Assembly: GCA_019828565.1 (NCBI GenBank)
Contig: JAHDYR010000025.1
Coordinates: forward strand, 434,001-498,000
Reading direction: 5' to 3'
DNA from: Carpediemonas membranifera
Taxonomy: Eukaryota > Fornicata
Length of the DNA: 64,000 nt
The notes below the pieces were generated by a model. The model had not been told where the DNA came from and ran no database searches. It saw only the letters and a program-made list of their open reading frames with translations. The position numbers and the translations under genes are program-made. Shown piece by piece: positions 19,981-29,852 of the stretch. Each line of letters opens with the position of its first letter. The stretch's first letter is position 1.

Positions 19981-20195
19981 TTGTGCACACACTGACTTGG
20001 TCGGCGTGGTAGAAATCGATCAGCCCTACCCTGCCCGCCCAATCCAAGATCGCCCAAGTATCCCGCAGGCCGCACTGGTATGTCACATTTACTGCTGCTC
20101 AGGCCGGGTTCATCTCGACCAGAGGCGATGCCCTCTGTCATCGTCCAACGAGCGCTATGGCGACTCGCACGAATGTCAGAGCCATCTAGCACCGC

Positions 20196-21497
20196 TCAGA
20201 AGCCCTGGTGGTAGTGAGCAATACTCTGCTGCAGCCGCTGCTCTGCCATCTCGCACAGCACGTCGCTGAGCTCGAACTGCAGCTGCTGGACCTGGAACAT
20301 GGCCATCTCTTCGAGCTCCAGTGTGTGGAGGAAAGACTGCACCCACGAGAGGTCGCAGCTGAGCTCCGTGATCGGGACCATGTCCTCGTGCCGCAGGTGG
20401 CCGACGACCTTCTTGATGACGTCGTCGACCGTGACCTGGGCCCCCTGGGCAACCGACATCAGCTTCTTCAGCTGTCGGGCCTGCTGCCTGCTCAGACGCT
20501 CCTTCTTCTTTCCGTTCTGGGACTGGCGCTTGAGGTACTGCTTCGCCTTGGCCTCTAGAGTTGCCTCGTCGAGGTTCTGGAGGACCACACCAATGAAGAG
20601 GTTAGTGCAGATGAAGTGGCCGATGAAGATGACCAACACGGCGAATATCCGGGGGAGCCAGAGCCCGCTCACCGAACTGGTGTCCTCGAGAATCGCGACA
20701 AAGTTCTGCCACGATTCAGCGGTGATGAAGCCGAAAAGAACAACAAATGCCCCTGCCAGGCTGGCAAAGTGGTTGGTCTCGTCACCAGTGTCGATTTCCC
20801 CGAAGATATAGTAACCTGCGATGGCGAACACGTAGTCCAGGAGCAGGATGAGGAACGCGAGGTTAAGGACGGCGAAGAGGGTGTGCAGGACGGCCTTGAC
20901 CAGGGTCTGGAGGGATGGGATGAACGAGACCGTGCGGAGGGCCCTGAACGCCCTGGCTGCCCGGATGAGTCGGATGTATGTGACGTTCGAGAGGGATCCT
21001 GAATAGAATACCTCGATGGCGAACTGGACGTATGATATAATGAGCACGAAGAAGTCGAACAGGTTAAACCCGCTCTTCCAGTACGCAATGGGGGTCGCGC
21101 CAATCTTGAGAAGGAACTCTACTGTGTAGATGGCAAGATAGATGGCGTCCATCATGTCAAACCACGCGCCATAGTGTATGGTGAGGTATGAGGAGGTTTC
21201 TAGGCTGATTGTGAGGATGTTTAGCATCACCACCCCAAGAACGAAGGAACTGAAAATTCGTGAATACGCGATAGTGTGGAGTGTGCGGTGGAAGGTGCCC
21301 CTAAAGTGATATCCAACCTCGTCTATGTCCTCCATTTGCTCCAGGAGCTGCTTGATCATGGATTCTGTGAAGTCCTTCCGCAATTCGGACGGAAGGCGCT
21401 GGCTGTGGCGTGTAGAGTTCAGGCCAGAGCCCATACTCATTGAGAATGAGTTAAACCCGAAGGAATCGGCGCCAGAAGTATCCGATCCCCAACTCAT
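20196..21497 (-). CDS. Single-domain voltage-gated cation channel, CatSper-like
   Basis: 433 aa with six hydrophobic segments. S1 runs from FSSFVLGVVMLNILTI. S4 is RLIRAARAFRALRTV, with arginines at three-residue spacing. A pore loop (GFITAESWQNFVAIL) and S6 (FIGHFICTNLFIGVVLQNL) follow. The TxExW pore is characteristic of Ca2+-selective channels; the single-repeat layout is that of CatSper and bacterial NaChBac-type channels, not of four-repeat Cav. A basic coiled-coil tail follows (KRQSQNGKKKERLSRQQARQ). CatSper channels control flagellar calcium. Selectivity and subunit assembly are inferred. Confidence 0.85.
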   Translation of the reverse strand: MSWGSDTSGADSFGFNSFSMSMGSGLNSTRHSQRLPSELRKDFTESMIKQLLEQMEDIDEVGYHFRGTFHRTLHTIAYSRIFSSFVLGVVMLNILTISLETSSYLTIHYGAWFDMMDAIYLAIYTVEFLLKIGATPIAYWKSGFNLFDFFVLIISYVQFAIEVFYSGSLSNVTYIRLIRAARAFRALRTVSFIPSLQTLVKAVLHTLFAVLNLAFLILLLDYVFAIAGYYIFGEIDTGDETNHFASLAGAFVVLFGFITAESWQNFVAILEDTSSVSGLWLPRIFAVLVIFIGHFICTNLFIGVVLQNLDEATLEAKAKQYLKRQSQNGKKKERLSRQQARQLKKLMSVAQGAQVTVDDVIKKVVGHLRHEDMVPITELSCDLSWVQSFLHTLELEEMAMFQVQQLQFELSDVLCEMAEQRLQQSIAHYHQGF

Positions 21498-21568
21498 TTC
21501 CGACGATTCGTTTTTATCGGCTAAACTGCACCCCAGAAAATGACTGCATCAAGACGCCCCGCGCCCCT

Positions 21569-22213
21569 TCACTTCGAGTATTTCTGCACAGTGACCAGGG
21601 CTGCCCTGTTGTCCATGTTTTCCCGGAGATCCTTTGCGAGTGCCGCCACCTGCTTGCTGACATCCCCCCCGTCGGCCAGGCCCTCGGCTAGAGGCATGTA
21701 GCTTTGCCGCACCATCTTCTCCAAGAGCAGAAGAACACGCTTGCGTCTCAAGTCGTCCTTGACGGGCTGCAGGGCGGCCTTGCACTGCGCCTCGATGGCG
21801 GTGAGCGCCTCTTCGACAACGCCCACTCGATCCCCAATCGAGGAGGCGGCGGAGCCGGCAGTTTCCAGTTTGTTGTATGCCTCAACGATGTTCTGCACCT
21901 TCTTGGCGGTCTCTGAGAGCTGTTCCCTGGCGCCGCCAAGCATTGCTTTGAGGCGGATCAGGAGCTCATTGCGGATCGCACGCTGCTCCATCTCGGCACG
22001 GTCACGTAGGAATCGATCTGAGTATTGCGAAAGGGCGGATTGCTTGAACAGGATACGCTCGAGGTCTGAGATGAAGGTGTTCGCGTTGAATTGATCGATT
22101 GGTTGCTCCAATTGTGATAATACCTGCTGCAAGTTGTATGCTTTGTCCTGAGCTATCTTATAGAAGTCAGCTTGCTTCGCTAGATCGTTCAATCTCTTCG
22201 ATGTCTTCACCAT
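21569..22213 (-). CDS. Hypothetical helical coiled-coil protein
   Basis: 214 aa, nearly all helix. Heptad-like stretches run from about 10 to 60 (AQDKAYNLQQVLSQLEQPI) and 80-160, and a further helix near 165-215 ends VQKYSK. No catalytic or metal-binding motif is visible and no family is recognised. The start at 22213 (MVKTSKRL) is the most upstream plausible ATG. It is 70 bp from the next coiled-coil gene on the same strand. Confidence 0.65.
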   Translation of the reverse strand: MVKTSKRLNDLAKQADFYKIAQDKAYNLQQVLSQLEQPIDQFNANTFISDLERILFKQSALSQYSDRFLRDRAEMEQRAIRNELLIRLKAMLGGAREQLSETAKKVQNIVEAYNKLETAGSAASSIGDRVGVVEEALTAIEAQCKAALQPVKDDLRRKRVLLLLEKMVRQSYMPLAEGLADGGDVSKQVAALAKDLRENMDNRAALVTVQKYSK

Positions 22214-22283
22214 TGCGTCATTCCCAGACCGACACATATCGTCATGTAACAGCATAAATCAGCCAACCCGTCAATAAGATGGT

Positions 22284-22919
22284 TTATTCGGCGCTATCTA
22301 CATCCTCCGCCTCTTCCTCCCCCTTCTTCAACCTCGCGTCCGCCTCCTTCACAAGCATTCCCATGAACGCCAGCATCGACGGTTGCTCCGCCTCCACCTC
22401 CTCCAGAGAGTCCCCTATAGTCACAAGCTCAGCCCCCGGCGTCTTATTCCCGTCCATGAACCGGACATTCCACCCCAGCTCCGTCCTGGTGAACCTCATT
22501 CGAAGCCCTTCATCTACGATCCAGTCGACGGCGTCGGGGCGGGATTTGGACTTGCTATGGACCCGTACCTTCACTGAGTCGGGGTTATCCGCTGCTAAGA
22601 TGCTCCTGACAACGCTGTAGCGGGTCTGGGCGTGAAGGAGGGCGGCTTGGTTTGGCGATTTTGGTGTTGACTTTTCTGCCCGAAGAGACCCGAGGCGCTT
22701 CATAAGCGCGGCCCTTTGCTGTTTCTTCTTTGCTATTTGCTTCTTTTGCTTGTCCAACCTGTCTTTCAAGTCTTCTATCTCGCCCTTGAGCTTTTCGTGT
22801 CCCGCAAGTGCCGACTGTTGCTCCGCCTGGAATTCCGCGATGAAATCACACATCTTTGTCGTTGAGCTAGCCCATTCTGCATACATCTTCCTGCATATTT
22901 CCTCCAACTCATTGTTCAT
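22284..22919 (-). CDS. Coiled coil plus small alpha/beta domain; kinetochore-like shape
   Basis: 211 aa. Residues about 1-85 form a coiled coil (HEKLKGEIEDLKDRLDKQKK, KKQQRAALMKRLGSLRAE). A compact domain at about 95-195 has alternating strand- and helix-like blocks (VKVRVHSKSKS, GLRMRFTRTELGWNVRFMDG, then an AFMGMLVKEA helix). The tail is acidic. This layout (N-terminal coiled coil, C-terminal small alpha/beta domain, about 200 aa) is that of Spc24/Spc25 RWD kinetochore proteins. The sequence alone does not prove it, so this is a hypothesis. Confidence 0.55.
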   Translation of the reverse strand: MNNELEEICRKMYAEWASSTTKMCDFIAEFQAEQQSALAGHEKLKGEIEDLKDRLDKQKKQIAKKKQQRAALMKRLGSLRAEKSTPKSPNQAALLHAQTRYSVVRSILAADNPDSVKVRVHSKSKSRPDAVDWIVDEGLRMRFTRTELGWNVRFMDGNKTPGAELVTIGDSLEEVEAEQPSMLAFMGMLVKEADARLKKGEEEAEDVDSAE

Positions 22920-23029
22920 TGCTCTCGGGTTTTGACTTGCAGACCCGTCGCCGAGTCGAGACGTCGCCCTGCCGGCAAGAGGCAGTGGACAGCTCTAGTG
23001 ATACACCCCACCCCATCCGCAAACTTTAT

Positions 23030-24163
23030 CTACAAGTTGAACTCCTCATCGTCTTCCTCCTCATCCTCGTCGGCAGCCTTCTCCGGCTCGGTCTCGGGCA
23101 TCTTCCTGGGCCCTACGACTGCTCCGGACCCGAAGTCGACCTCTTCCTCCTCGGCCTCCCCGGGCGTGGCCTCGATGCCGGCAACCAGGACGCCGCACGT
23201 CATCCGTTTCCTGGCGAACTCGTTCAGGACACTGTCCGCCCGCCACTTGTTGTGCTCGAGAAGGACGTGATGGACAAAAATCCTGCCGCCAATGCCGAAT
23301 GTGAGGATAGTTGCCTCCGCTTCACCGACACTGAGCATTTCGATGCCTGCCACCGCGCCGCTGAGGTCGGGGAGGGCGCACTCCTCCTTGGGCTTAGCCA
23401 CAGTAGTGTTGATCAATGACACGCGGCCCCGAGTCGATCCCGCCAGCACGATGTCGCCGTGCATGGCGAGGCTCGTGACGGGCACGGGGAGCTCCACCTT
23501 CCACTGGGGGCGGCCGTCCGTGTGGGGCAGGGCGTAGTAGAGGACCGCGCCGTCCCTACACCCTAGGAGCACGGCAGCGTCGGTGGCGAGGATGGAGGTC
23601 GGCTGGATGAGGTCGTCGATGCTCAGACGGGCGTCAAGCGAGGGCTTGAGCCGGAAAGCTACTTCCGGCTTGATTGATTTGACCCTATCGTGCACACCGA
23701 ACGAGATGATGCTGGGGATAGGGATGAACGCAGGGCCCATTGCCTTGGTGCAGTAGACGAGGTGCGTGGAGTTCGCACCGATGACGAGAGGGTCAGAGAC
23801 GTTGTTCGTGGGAATGCGGAACTCGCTAACCTGCTCGCATGTGGTGAGGTCGTAGAGGTGGGCGTGCTTGGCCTTGTCCACGATAAGAAGCTTTTCCTCT
23901 AGCACGGCAAGACAGTCGGGTTTGGGGCATACGAAGAGTTGCGCAACAGACATCGTGCTATGACGCAGTTTGAGGACGGATCCGGCCTCGGTGATGCCCA
24001 GAGACGAGTTCTTCTTCGTGGGATGAGGAAGCATTGCTTTCATACCGTCCTTGCCAAATGGAAGAGCCGCTCCTTGCTCCTTTACGACTAGTTTGTCGCC
24101 AATAGTAACATTGAACCGGGTGAATGTGCCACCAACATCACCAGCGAGGAGAACGCGCTGCAT
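23030..24163 (-). CDS. Beta-propeller-like protein with acidic tail
   Basis: 377 aa. Regularly spaced beta-strand blocks resemble WD/quinoprotein-type blades: CLAVLEEKLLIVDKAKHAHL, AVLLGCRDGAVLYYAL, MHGDIVLAGSTRGRVSLI, ATILTFGIGGRIFVHHV. The C-terminus is very acidic (DEDEEEDDEEFNL), as often seen in nucleolar or chromatin-binding propellers. The GDVGGTFTRF near the N-terminus mimics a sugar-kinase motif but no kinase follows. Function unknown. It diverges from the Tom22-like gene across 148 bp. Confidence 0.6.
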   Translation of the reverse strand: MQRVLLAGDVGGTFTRFNVTIGDKLVVKEQGAALPFGKDGMKAMLPHPTKKNSSLGITEAGSVLKLRHSTMSVAQLFVCPKPDCLAVLEEKLLIVDKAKHAHLYDLTTCEQVSEFRIPTNNVSDPLVIGANSTHLVYCTKAMGPAFIPIPSIISFGVHDRVKSIKPEVAFRLKPSLDARLSIDDLIQPTSILATDAAVLLGCRDGAVLYYALPHTDGRPQWKVELPVPVTSLAMHGDIVLAGSTRGRVSLINTTVAKPKEECALPDLSGAVAGIEMLSVGEAEATILTFGIGGRIFVHHVLLEHNKWRADSVLNEFARKRMTCGVLVAGIEATPGEAEEEEVDFGSGAVVGPRKMPETEPEKAADEDEEEDDEEFNL

Positions 24164-24311
24164 CGTCTTGGTCCTTATCCTGCATCATTTTCGACTCAAC
24201 TTGATCGCTGGAGACCGTCGTGAGGTGACCGCGACTAGTATCATGCAAGCACTAGCAAACCCGTTCTACCGGCCTCTCCATGAGCCCTGAGCAGTTTAAG
24301 GTAAGATCCAA

Positions 24312-24581
24312 ATGCAGTGGGCCAAGAACTTGCTCAACAAGGAGGAAACGAACGTGGAATTCCAGGATCAGCGTTCAATTCCCGCCGTAGACCGTATTAT
24401 GGAGAAGCTGTCTATCGCCACCGGCCCTATGAAGAAGGGCGTCGATACCGCCAAGGAATACGGCAAGAAGTCCCTCGGCTTCGGTGGAAAGCTCGCCTGG
24501 ATTGGTGCTACTACCACGCTCGTCGTTGGTGTCCCTCTCATCTACGAGATCGAGAGATCCCGCCAGATGAGCAAGCGCTAG
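24312..24581 (+). CDS. Tom22/Tom9-like tail-anchored outer-membrane receptor
   Basis: 89 aa. The C-terminal part GGKLAWIGATTTLVVGVPLI followed by YEIERSRQM is very like plant Tom9 and animal Tom22 TM segments (GKxAWIxxTxxLxxxVPL, then an acidic/basic short end). The TM spans about 59-79, with a cytosolic N-terminus and a short C-terminal tail (ERSRQMSKR). The Tom22 acidic receptor patch is absent, as in Tom9. This would be a translocase component of the mitochondrion-related organelle. An alternative start at 24279 (MSPEQFK) joined through a 42-nt intron (gtaaga...acaag) cannot be excluded. Such receptors are rarely detected in fornicates. Confidence 0.72.
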   Translation: MQWAKNLLNKEETNVEFQDQRSIPAVDRIMEKLSIATGPMKKGVDTAKEYGKKSLGFGGKLAWIGATTTLVVGVPLIYEIERSRQMSKR

Positions 24582-24661
24582 ACTTCGGGAGAACTGAGGC
24601 CCCACAGCGCATTAGACTGAAGATAAACCATCTATTCCCACCAGCCGTCATCCGCATTGAT

Positions 24662-26733
24662 TTAGTGGTACCCCTCGTCTGGGTTGCGCCGAACAGGGGT
24701 CGACACGCGCCCGGAACGCGTCGTCATCGGTGTGCCCGGCGCCGACCCAGTAGCACCAGGCGCCTTCCGCTTACGGGGCGTGCCGTCGACCCGGGACCGG
24801 AGGACACGAGCCAGGTGCTTCTGTACGTCCTGCTGGTCGTCCTTGGGAGTCTTGGCAGCCTTGCCGCGGGGTGCCTTGACAGGCTTGGGTGTCTTGGCGG
24901 GCTCGGGCTGGCCTAGCTTCAGGTCCTTGGCGAGCTTGGCCAGGGCCTTGTTGGACGAAGCGAGCTTCTCGAACTCGGCCTGGCCGTTGACGAAAGCAGC
25001 CTTGATAATAGCCGCGCCGCCCTTCTCCTCGAAGTGGACGGCCGTGTCAGCGTCAATCATGGCCGCGATGGCCTCAAAGACGGCAGGGCCGTGGGGGGTG
25101 GCGAGGACGTCCTTGAGCAGCTTGTTCTGGCCTCTCAGATGGAGTCTGAATGCTGGCTGGAAGTCTCGGTCCCCGGCGACATGCTCGTCCTCGCTGAACT
25201 CGCCCATGAAGCAGGCGGCGATCTCGCCGGCCAGCTCCTCGTCGGGCTCGATGTAGCCGAGACAGACAGTAAACAGACGCGCCCAGTAGCGGTTGAGCTC
25301 CCCGAGGAGGGCGGGGTGGGCCACCATCCAGTCGGCGATGAACCGCGCGAGGGGCGTCTTGTCGGGGCCTGTCGTCGCCGTGGCAAGCTCCCGGGCGCGG
25401 GTGGCGGAATCCTTCTTGCTCTGGCCGGGGAAGCCGTCAGCGAGGTCGGCCTCGGGTGTATCCTGGATGGCCGGCCAGGTGGAGGTGAGCATGGCCTTGC
25501 GCTGGAACTCGTCGAGGAGGGGGAAGCGCTTCTTGTCGGTCGGGTCCTCGAGGGCGCAGACGAGGGTACGCACGCCGGTGGGGTCGGCGAGGACGGCGTC
25601 CGCCTGGGCCATGAGGTGGCGCATAAACTGCTCGTTGAGGAGCTTAGTGTCGTCGACCATCGTCAGAAGGGCGATGATGAGCATCGCGCCATTCTTGTCA
25701 CAGGCGAGGTCGGCGGCCATGGTCTCGTGCTCGGCGCTGGGCCGGATGCCGTGGACGACCTTCTTCCGCTGGGCGCGAGAGGCGAGGCCAATGACGAGAG
25801 CGGCAAGCTCGGCGCCCTCGGCCGTCTCGACTATAGAGAGTAGGGGCAGGCCGATGTCTGCCTCCTTGTCGATTTCGCCCTTGGCGTTCCGGACCTCTCC
25901 ACAGAGGTGGCCCGCGACGGCCGATACGAAGGCCGTGTCGGAGTCGGACGTGCTGGCCGCCCGGAGGACCTCGGTGAAGAAGGCCATGTTGAGGGTGGAC
26001 GTCCACAGGCCCTTGTCGAGCAGCTTGATGGTCATCTCGCGGTTGGCGTTCCACACGTCGGCGCGCTTGATTGAGGCGAGGTGGTCGCGGAGGGCGACCT
26101 TGCCGGGCTTAGCGAGGAGGAGCTCCTTGGTCGCCTTAGCCTCACGGCCATAGAAGTCGTAGAGGAGTCCGAGCCTGCTCTTGCGGTCGACTGATCTGTA
26201 GAGGAAGTCGAGGGCGACGCTCGAGTAGACCTTGGACGCCAGCTCGGGCACACGGCCGTACACCTGCTTGAGGATGGGTGCGAAGGCGGCGCCCTTGTAG
26301 TGGTGGCGCATGAGGGACTGGCAGACGTGGGTGCCGTAGGCGTCCTTCATCAGGGCCGTGAAGACCGTGTCCCTGCCGTCGTCCTTGGAACCGGCGTCGA
26401 CAATGGCGGTGGCGATCTTCTGGCGCTGCTCGGTGCTGCCGTACTTGATCATGGCCTGGATCACCAGAGAGGATTGCTTCACAGTGCAGAACTCGCTAAT
26501 ATCGTTGCTCTTCGTGTATTCCTTGAGCAGTTGATCAACAATCTTCAGCTTCTTCTCTGTGGGCGTCTCCTTCATCTTGAGAGTTTGGTACAGCTCTTGG
26601 CTCCCGAACACCTTCTCGTATTTGGTGTTCTTCTTCTTCTTGATCTCTCTGCGGTGCTCCTGTGTAATCTAAAGGGGAACCAACATACCTTCTTCTGCTT
26701 CTTAGTGAGAAGAGGCTTTCCGGTCGGCGGCAT
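24662..26733 (-). CDS. PUM3: Pumilio-like nucleolar protein (Puf6/PUM3), two exons
   Basis: Exon 1 (26689-26733) encodes MPPTGKPLLTKKQKK and exon 2 (24662-26659) the rest. The 29-nt intron (26660-26688, gtatgt...cacag) restores a basic N-terminus running into EHRREIKKKKNTKYEKVFG. Total 680 aa. It has PUF-type helical repeats with FCTVKQSSLVIQAMIKYG and DAYGTHVCQSLMRHHYKG, then a CPL-type C-terminal domain. The C-terminus is basic with an AKTPKPVKAPRGK tail. PUM3/Puf6 acts in ribosome assembly in the nucleolus. Length compares well with yeast Puf6 (656 aa). Confidence 0.9.
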
Positions 26734-26948
26734 GGCGTCTGCACTTCGATCGAACCTAAAAGTGCGAGTCATGCTGACTCGCCGCGTTTGTCGATGGATT
26801 CTCCTGCATTCTGTGTATCCCCACAGACGCCTCATCTCATTCATTGGCCGCCTCCCCACTTTTCCGCATTTGGTGGAATCTTACTCAGCGTCACGCGAAA
26901 ACCGCAAATTTATCAGCCGTGTCAGAAAATGTGTAGCAGTGGCCAAAA

Positions 26949-27941
26949 TCACCTTCCAAACCTGCTGTAAACCAGGGAGTTCACTCCCCCTTCCTCGTCG
27001 TCGTCCCGCGGCGCCCAGAGCAGCTGCTCCGGCACTACCCGCCGACTGATGGCCGAGCCGTGCATGTCATCGTCACTGTCGCTGCTGTTGTCGTCGCCCA
27101 TGAGAGCCATGGCGGCCACAGCCTCCTCGTCCATGGCGCTGTCGTCGTTCTCGTTCTCCGAGTCGTCCAGCCACTCCGCCGCGGGAGTAAGCTGCTCGTC
27201 AGCCTCCAGTGGCGGGGCGCCGAGGTATGCGGCGGCCATGGACCTGGCCCACAGCTTAGACGACCGGGACATTGTGTCGAACGACCCGAGAACAGGGCCG
27301 GTGACCGGGGGCGTCTCGGTAATGATCGTGGTTGCCGTGGGCTCCCTGGAGAGCATGCAGGGGAGCTTTTGGCACGTAAGGGCGGGTCTGGTGGGCATGG
27401 CTGGGTGAGCGTACCGCGGCCTGGTGGGGACGGCGCTCGAGGAGTCTTCGGCCTCGGCGTCGGAAACCATGTTGTTGTTCACAAGATTGGTGTTGGGAAT
27501 CCTCATGCCTTCGCGTACAGGCAAGTGTCGCACGGCCCCACGCTCCTCGTCGAAGAGGGTGACGTGCACGTTGGACGGCTGCTTCGGGATCGCTGTCTCG
27601 GCAAAGGAGGTCCCGAGCTGTGCGATATCCTCTCCAAACTCGTTTGTGCCGTAGCAGTAGACGTTCTTCCCGGATTTGATTGAGAGCTGTGTGAGGAATT
27701 GGACATTGAATGGTGTAACGAACGAAGACGGAACAACCGGTAATACGTGAAATTTCGTATGTCTTCGATATGATGCTCTTCTTTCGCTTTGAAAAAGTGG
27801 TGTTACGGCTGTGTAAGACAAATCGTGGAAGAAAACGAACCGCTTGCGATCGCTGATGAATGAAATGGGGCGTGCTCTGCTCTTTGTTGTTGTTTGGCTT
27901 GATACCTTGCTAATTTCGGAGTTCAAAGCTGACTCTTCCAT
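26949..27941 (-). CDS. Hypothetical protein, acidic C-terminal half
   Basis: 330 aa, not recognised. The N-terminus (1-120) is beta-prone with many aromatics (KRFVFFHDLSYTAVTPLFQ, GKNVYCYGTNEFGEDIAQLG). From about 160 it is low-complexity, with Pro/Arg motifs (VPTRPRYAHPAMPTRPA) and then an acidic segment (DDSENENDDSAMDEEAV, DDNSSDSDDDMHG) near 250-300. No domain or signal sequence is visible. The ATG at 27941 is the first in frame. Coding is supported by codon bias and length but not by homology. Confidence 0.6.
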   Translation of the reverse strand: MEESALNSEISKVSSQTTTKSRARPISFISDRKRFVFFHDLSYTAVTPLFQSERRASYRRHTKFHVLPVVPSSFVTPFNVQFLTQLSIKSGKNVYCYGTNEFGEDIAQLGTSFAETAIPKQPSNVHVTLFDEERGAVRHLPVREGMRIPNTNLVNNNMVSDAEAEDSSSAVPTRPRYAHPAMPTRPALTCQKLPCMLSREPTATTIITETPPVTGPVLGSFDTMSRSSKLWARSMAAAYLGAPPLEADEQLTPAAEWLDDSENENDDSAMDEEAVAAMALMGDDNSSDSDDDMHGSAISRRVVPEQLLWAPRDDDEEGGVNSLVYSRFGR

Positions 27942-28481
27942 GTTTTCCTTGTGATCCGAATATGGCGACGGTGCACCTCGGAAGACTCAAAAATAGCTCG
28001 CGGCAGTCAGACTGTAAGCGACTTTTGCATGTTGGGGCATGCCACTCGTGACAGTATTCCACCGCTAATTCTTGAGTATCGTTGGTCAGCGATCAATTGA
28101 TCTGATGATCTCGATCTTGACAGAATATTTCCTCTTGTGAGCAGTGGCGACCCGAAAGATCGGTCATACGCATGTCGCTACCAGTTACCTAGCTCCCCCG
28201 GAGAAAAGCGGCGAGGTCACGGGCTGTTGACAAAAAATGTTGCCGCCAAACCACTTAGGATGATCTCCGACTCTCAGAGTGACCGGGTGAAAAACAGCAT
28301 TTACGGCTTCTATGAAACTAGAGTTCCCTCAGGAAACTGTTTGGGAGGTCGATCTTCTCCGATATCAGTAAAGCAGAAATTGAGTCTCTGTCTTTTCTGA
28401 AACAATCACTTGGTCCCCAAAAGTCATGGGCACCTCAAATCTCAATTAGAGACCGGATCCGATTGGATACTATGTTTACAC
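27942..28481. other. Spacer before TRIP13 3' end
   Basis: 540 bp. The TRIP13 stop at 28482 is followed directly (minus strand) by TGTAAAC (28474-28480). A plus-strand open frame at 28137-28400 has no recognisable domain and unlike codon use, so it is not called. The rest is AT-rich spacer. Confidence 0.4.
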
Positions 28482-29852
28482 TTAACCCTGGATCTGGCGC
28501 TCCTGGCGCATCGTGCCCGCCGTCGCCTCCATCTGCTGCAGGAAGGGGGTCAACCCGGCAGTGTCATGCACAACGTGCCTACTAAAAGCAACAAACGGCA
28601 GTTTCCTCAGCGCCCTGCCGCTGAATCCTTCTGTGTGCTCGACGATATTCCTGAGGGCACCCATCACGGGGCTCTCCGCAGTGAATGAGTCGACCCCGGC
28701 CGGCACCAGCTTGGTCGGTGCGGCCACGTCGAACTTCCCCTCGTACTGCAGCACGCCCTTGGCGATCATCTCGAGTACCATGCCGCGCAGGATAGTGTAT
28801 CTGCACTGCGGCGACGGGTTTCCCACATAAAGACGCATGTCGGCCCTGTCGAGGAAGGCAATGTCGATGGCCTCGGTAATGTTGCTGGTGCACATAATCA
28901 GCACGTTGTGGCGCTTCTTGAGCTGGTCAAGCTGAGTCAGCAGCGCGTTCACCACACGAAGAGAATCCGTGGGCTCGTTGCCGGCCATGGCGGCCTGGCG
29001 AGAGGCAGAGAGGGACTCTACCTCGTCGAGGAGGAGCACGAGGAAGCAGGAGGGGTCGTCTGCGAGCTCAGCGATCTGGTCGAAGAGCTTCATCACCAAC
29101 TTGCCCGACTCGCTGAACCATTTGCTGAACAACGAGTGTGTGTTGATCTCCACAAGCTCGCTGCGGTCGAACCGGGAGCCCATGCGGATGGCCAGCTTGT
29201 GGGCGAGGCTCTTGCATATCGATGTCTTCTGTGTGAGCGTGCTGGCGGGGGATACTAACGCCGGTGCCGGGGGGGCCGTGGAGGAGGACGACACGGTTGT
29301 GAGAGACGATGTTCGGGTCGATGTCCATGTCTGAGAAGAGGACGGAGGCGCGGCAGTAGTTGAGCAGAGTGTCCTTCACCGCATGGTCGAAGATGAGGCT
29401 CTCCCACAAGCCCTCGAGCCCGGCAGACGGGAGGGTGAGGACTGTAGACGCGGGAATGTCGCCTGGTTCGGAATCGTCAAGCTGTTGAGGCTCCTCGTCG
29501 TCGCTGAACGTTCTGAACACGGAAATGTGAATCGACGCCATCCAGGTGAAAACAATGCCGTTGTATTGCTCAATATCGTAGTCATCCACTCTAATGTACT
29601 CCAGAATGTTGCTCAGATCGCTTGTAACTGGGATGTGGACGCGGCCTCTGTGTGAATGGTGTGGTTGCGGACGAACGGGAAAAGAACAGGCACTTGAAGG
29701 CTAATAAACGCACGAACAGACTCGCTTATCTCCTCAATATCGACATTCGCGGTTGATTTCAAGCAAGCTTCAACGAGAACGGGAATCATTGTCGCTGCGC
29801 GGTGTCCAGAAATGAAGCCGTCAACCCAAGACCAGTCGGCTTGACACTCCAT
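28482..29852 (-). CDS. TRIP13: TRIP13/Pch2 AAA+ ATPase, three exons
   Basis: Three exons, 29677-29852, 29260-29647 and 28482-29228, with introns of 29 nt (29648-29676, gttcgt...cacag) and 31 nt (29229-29259, gttagt...cacag), give 436 aa; human TRIP13 is 432. The second intron splits Walker A, restored as GPPGTGKTSICKSLA. Walker B is VLLLDEVESL, and LSGRxLRKLPF-like FSGRALRKLPFVAF follows. The N-terminal domain matches by pattern (IPVLVEACLKSTANVDIEEI). It remodels HORMA proteins such as Mad2 and Hop1 in the spindle checkpoint and meiosis. Start at 29852 is the first in-frame ATG. Confidence 0.93.

Noticed and set aside
23030-24163. GDVGGTFTRF motif read as glucokinase/ASKHA
   Set aside because: None of the other kinase motifs follow; the protein is a beta-propeller-like repeat.
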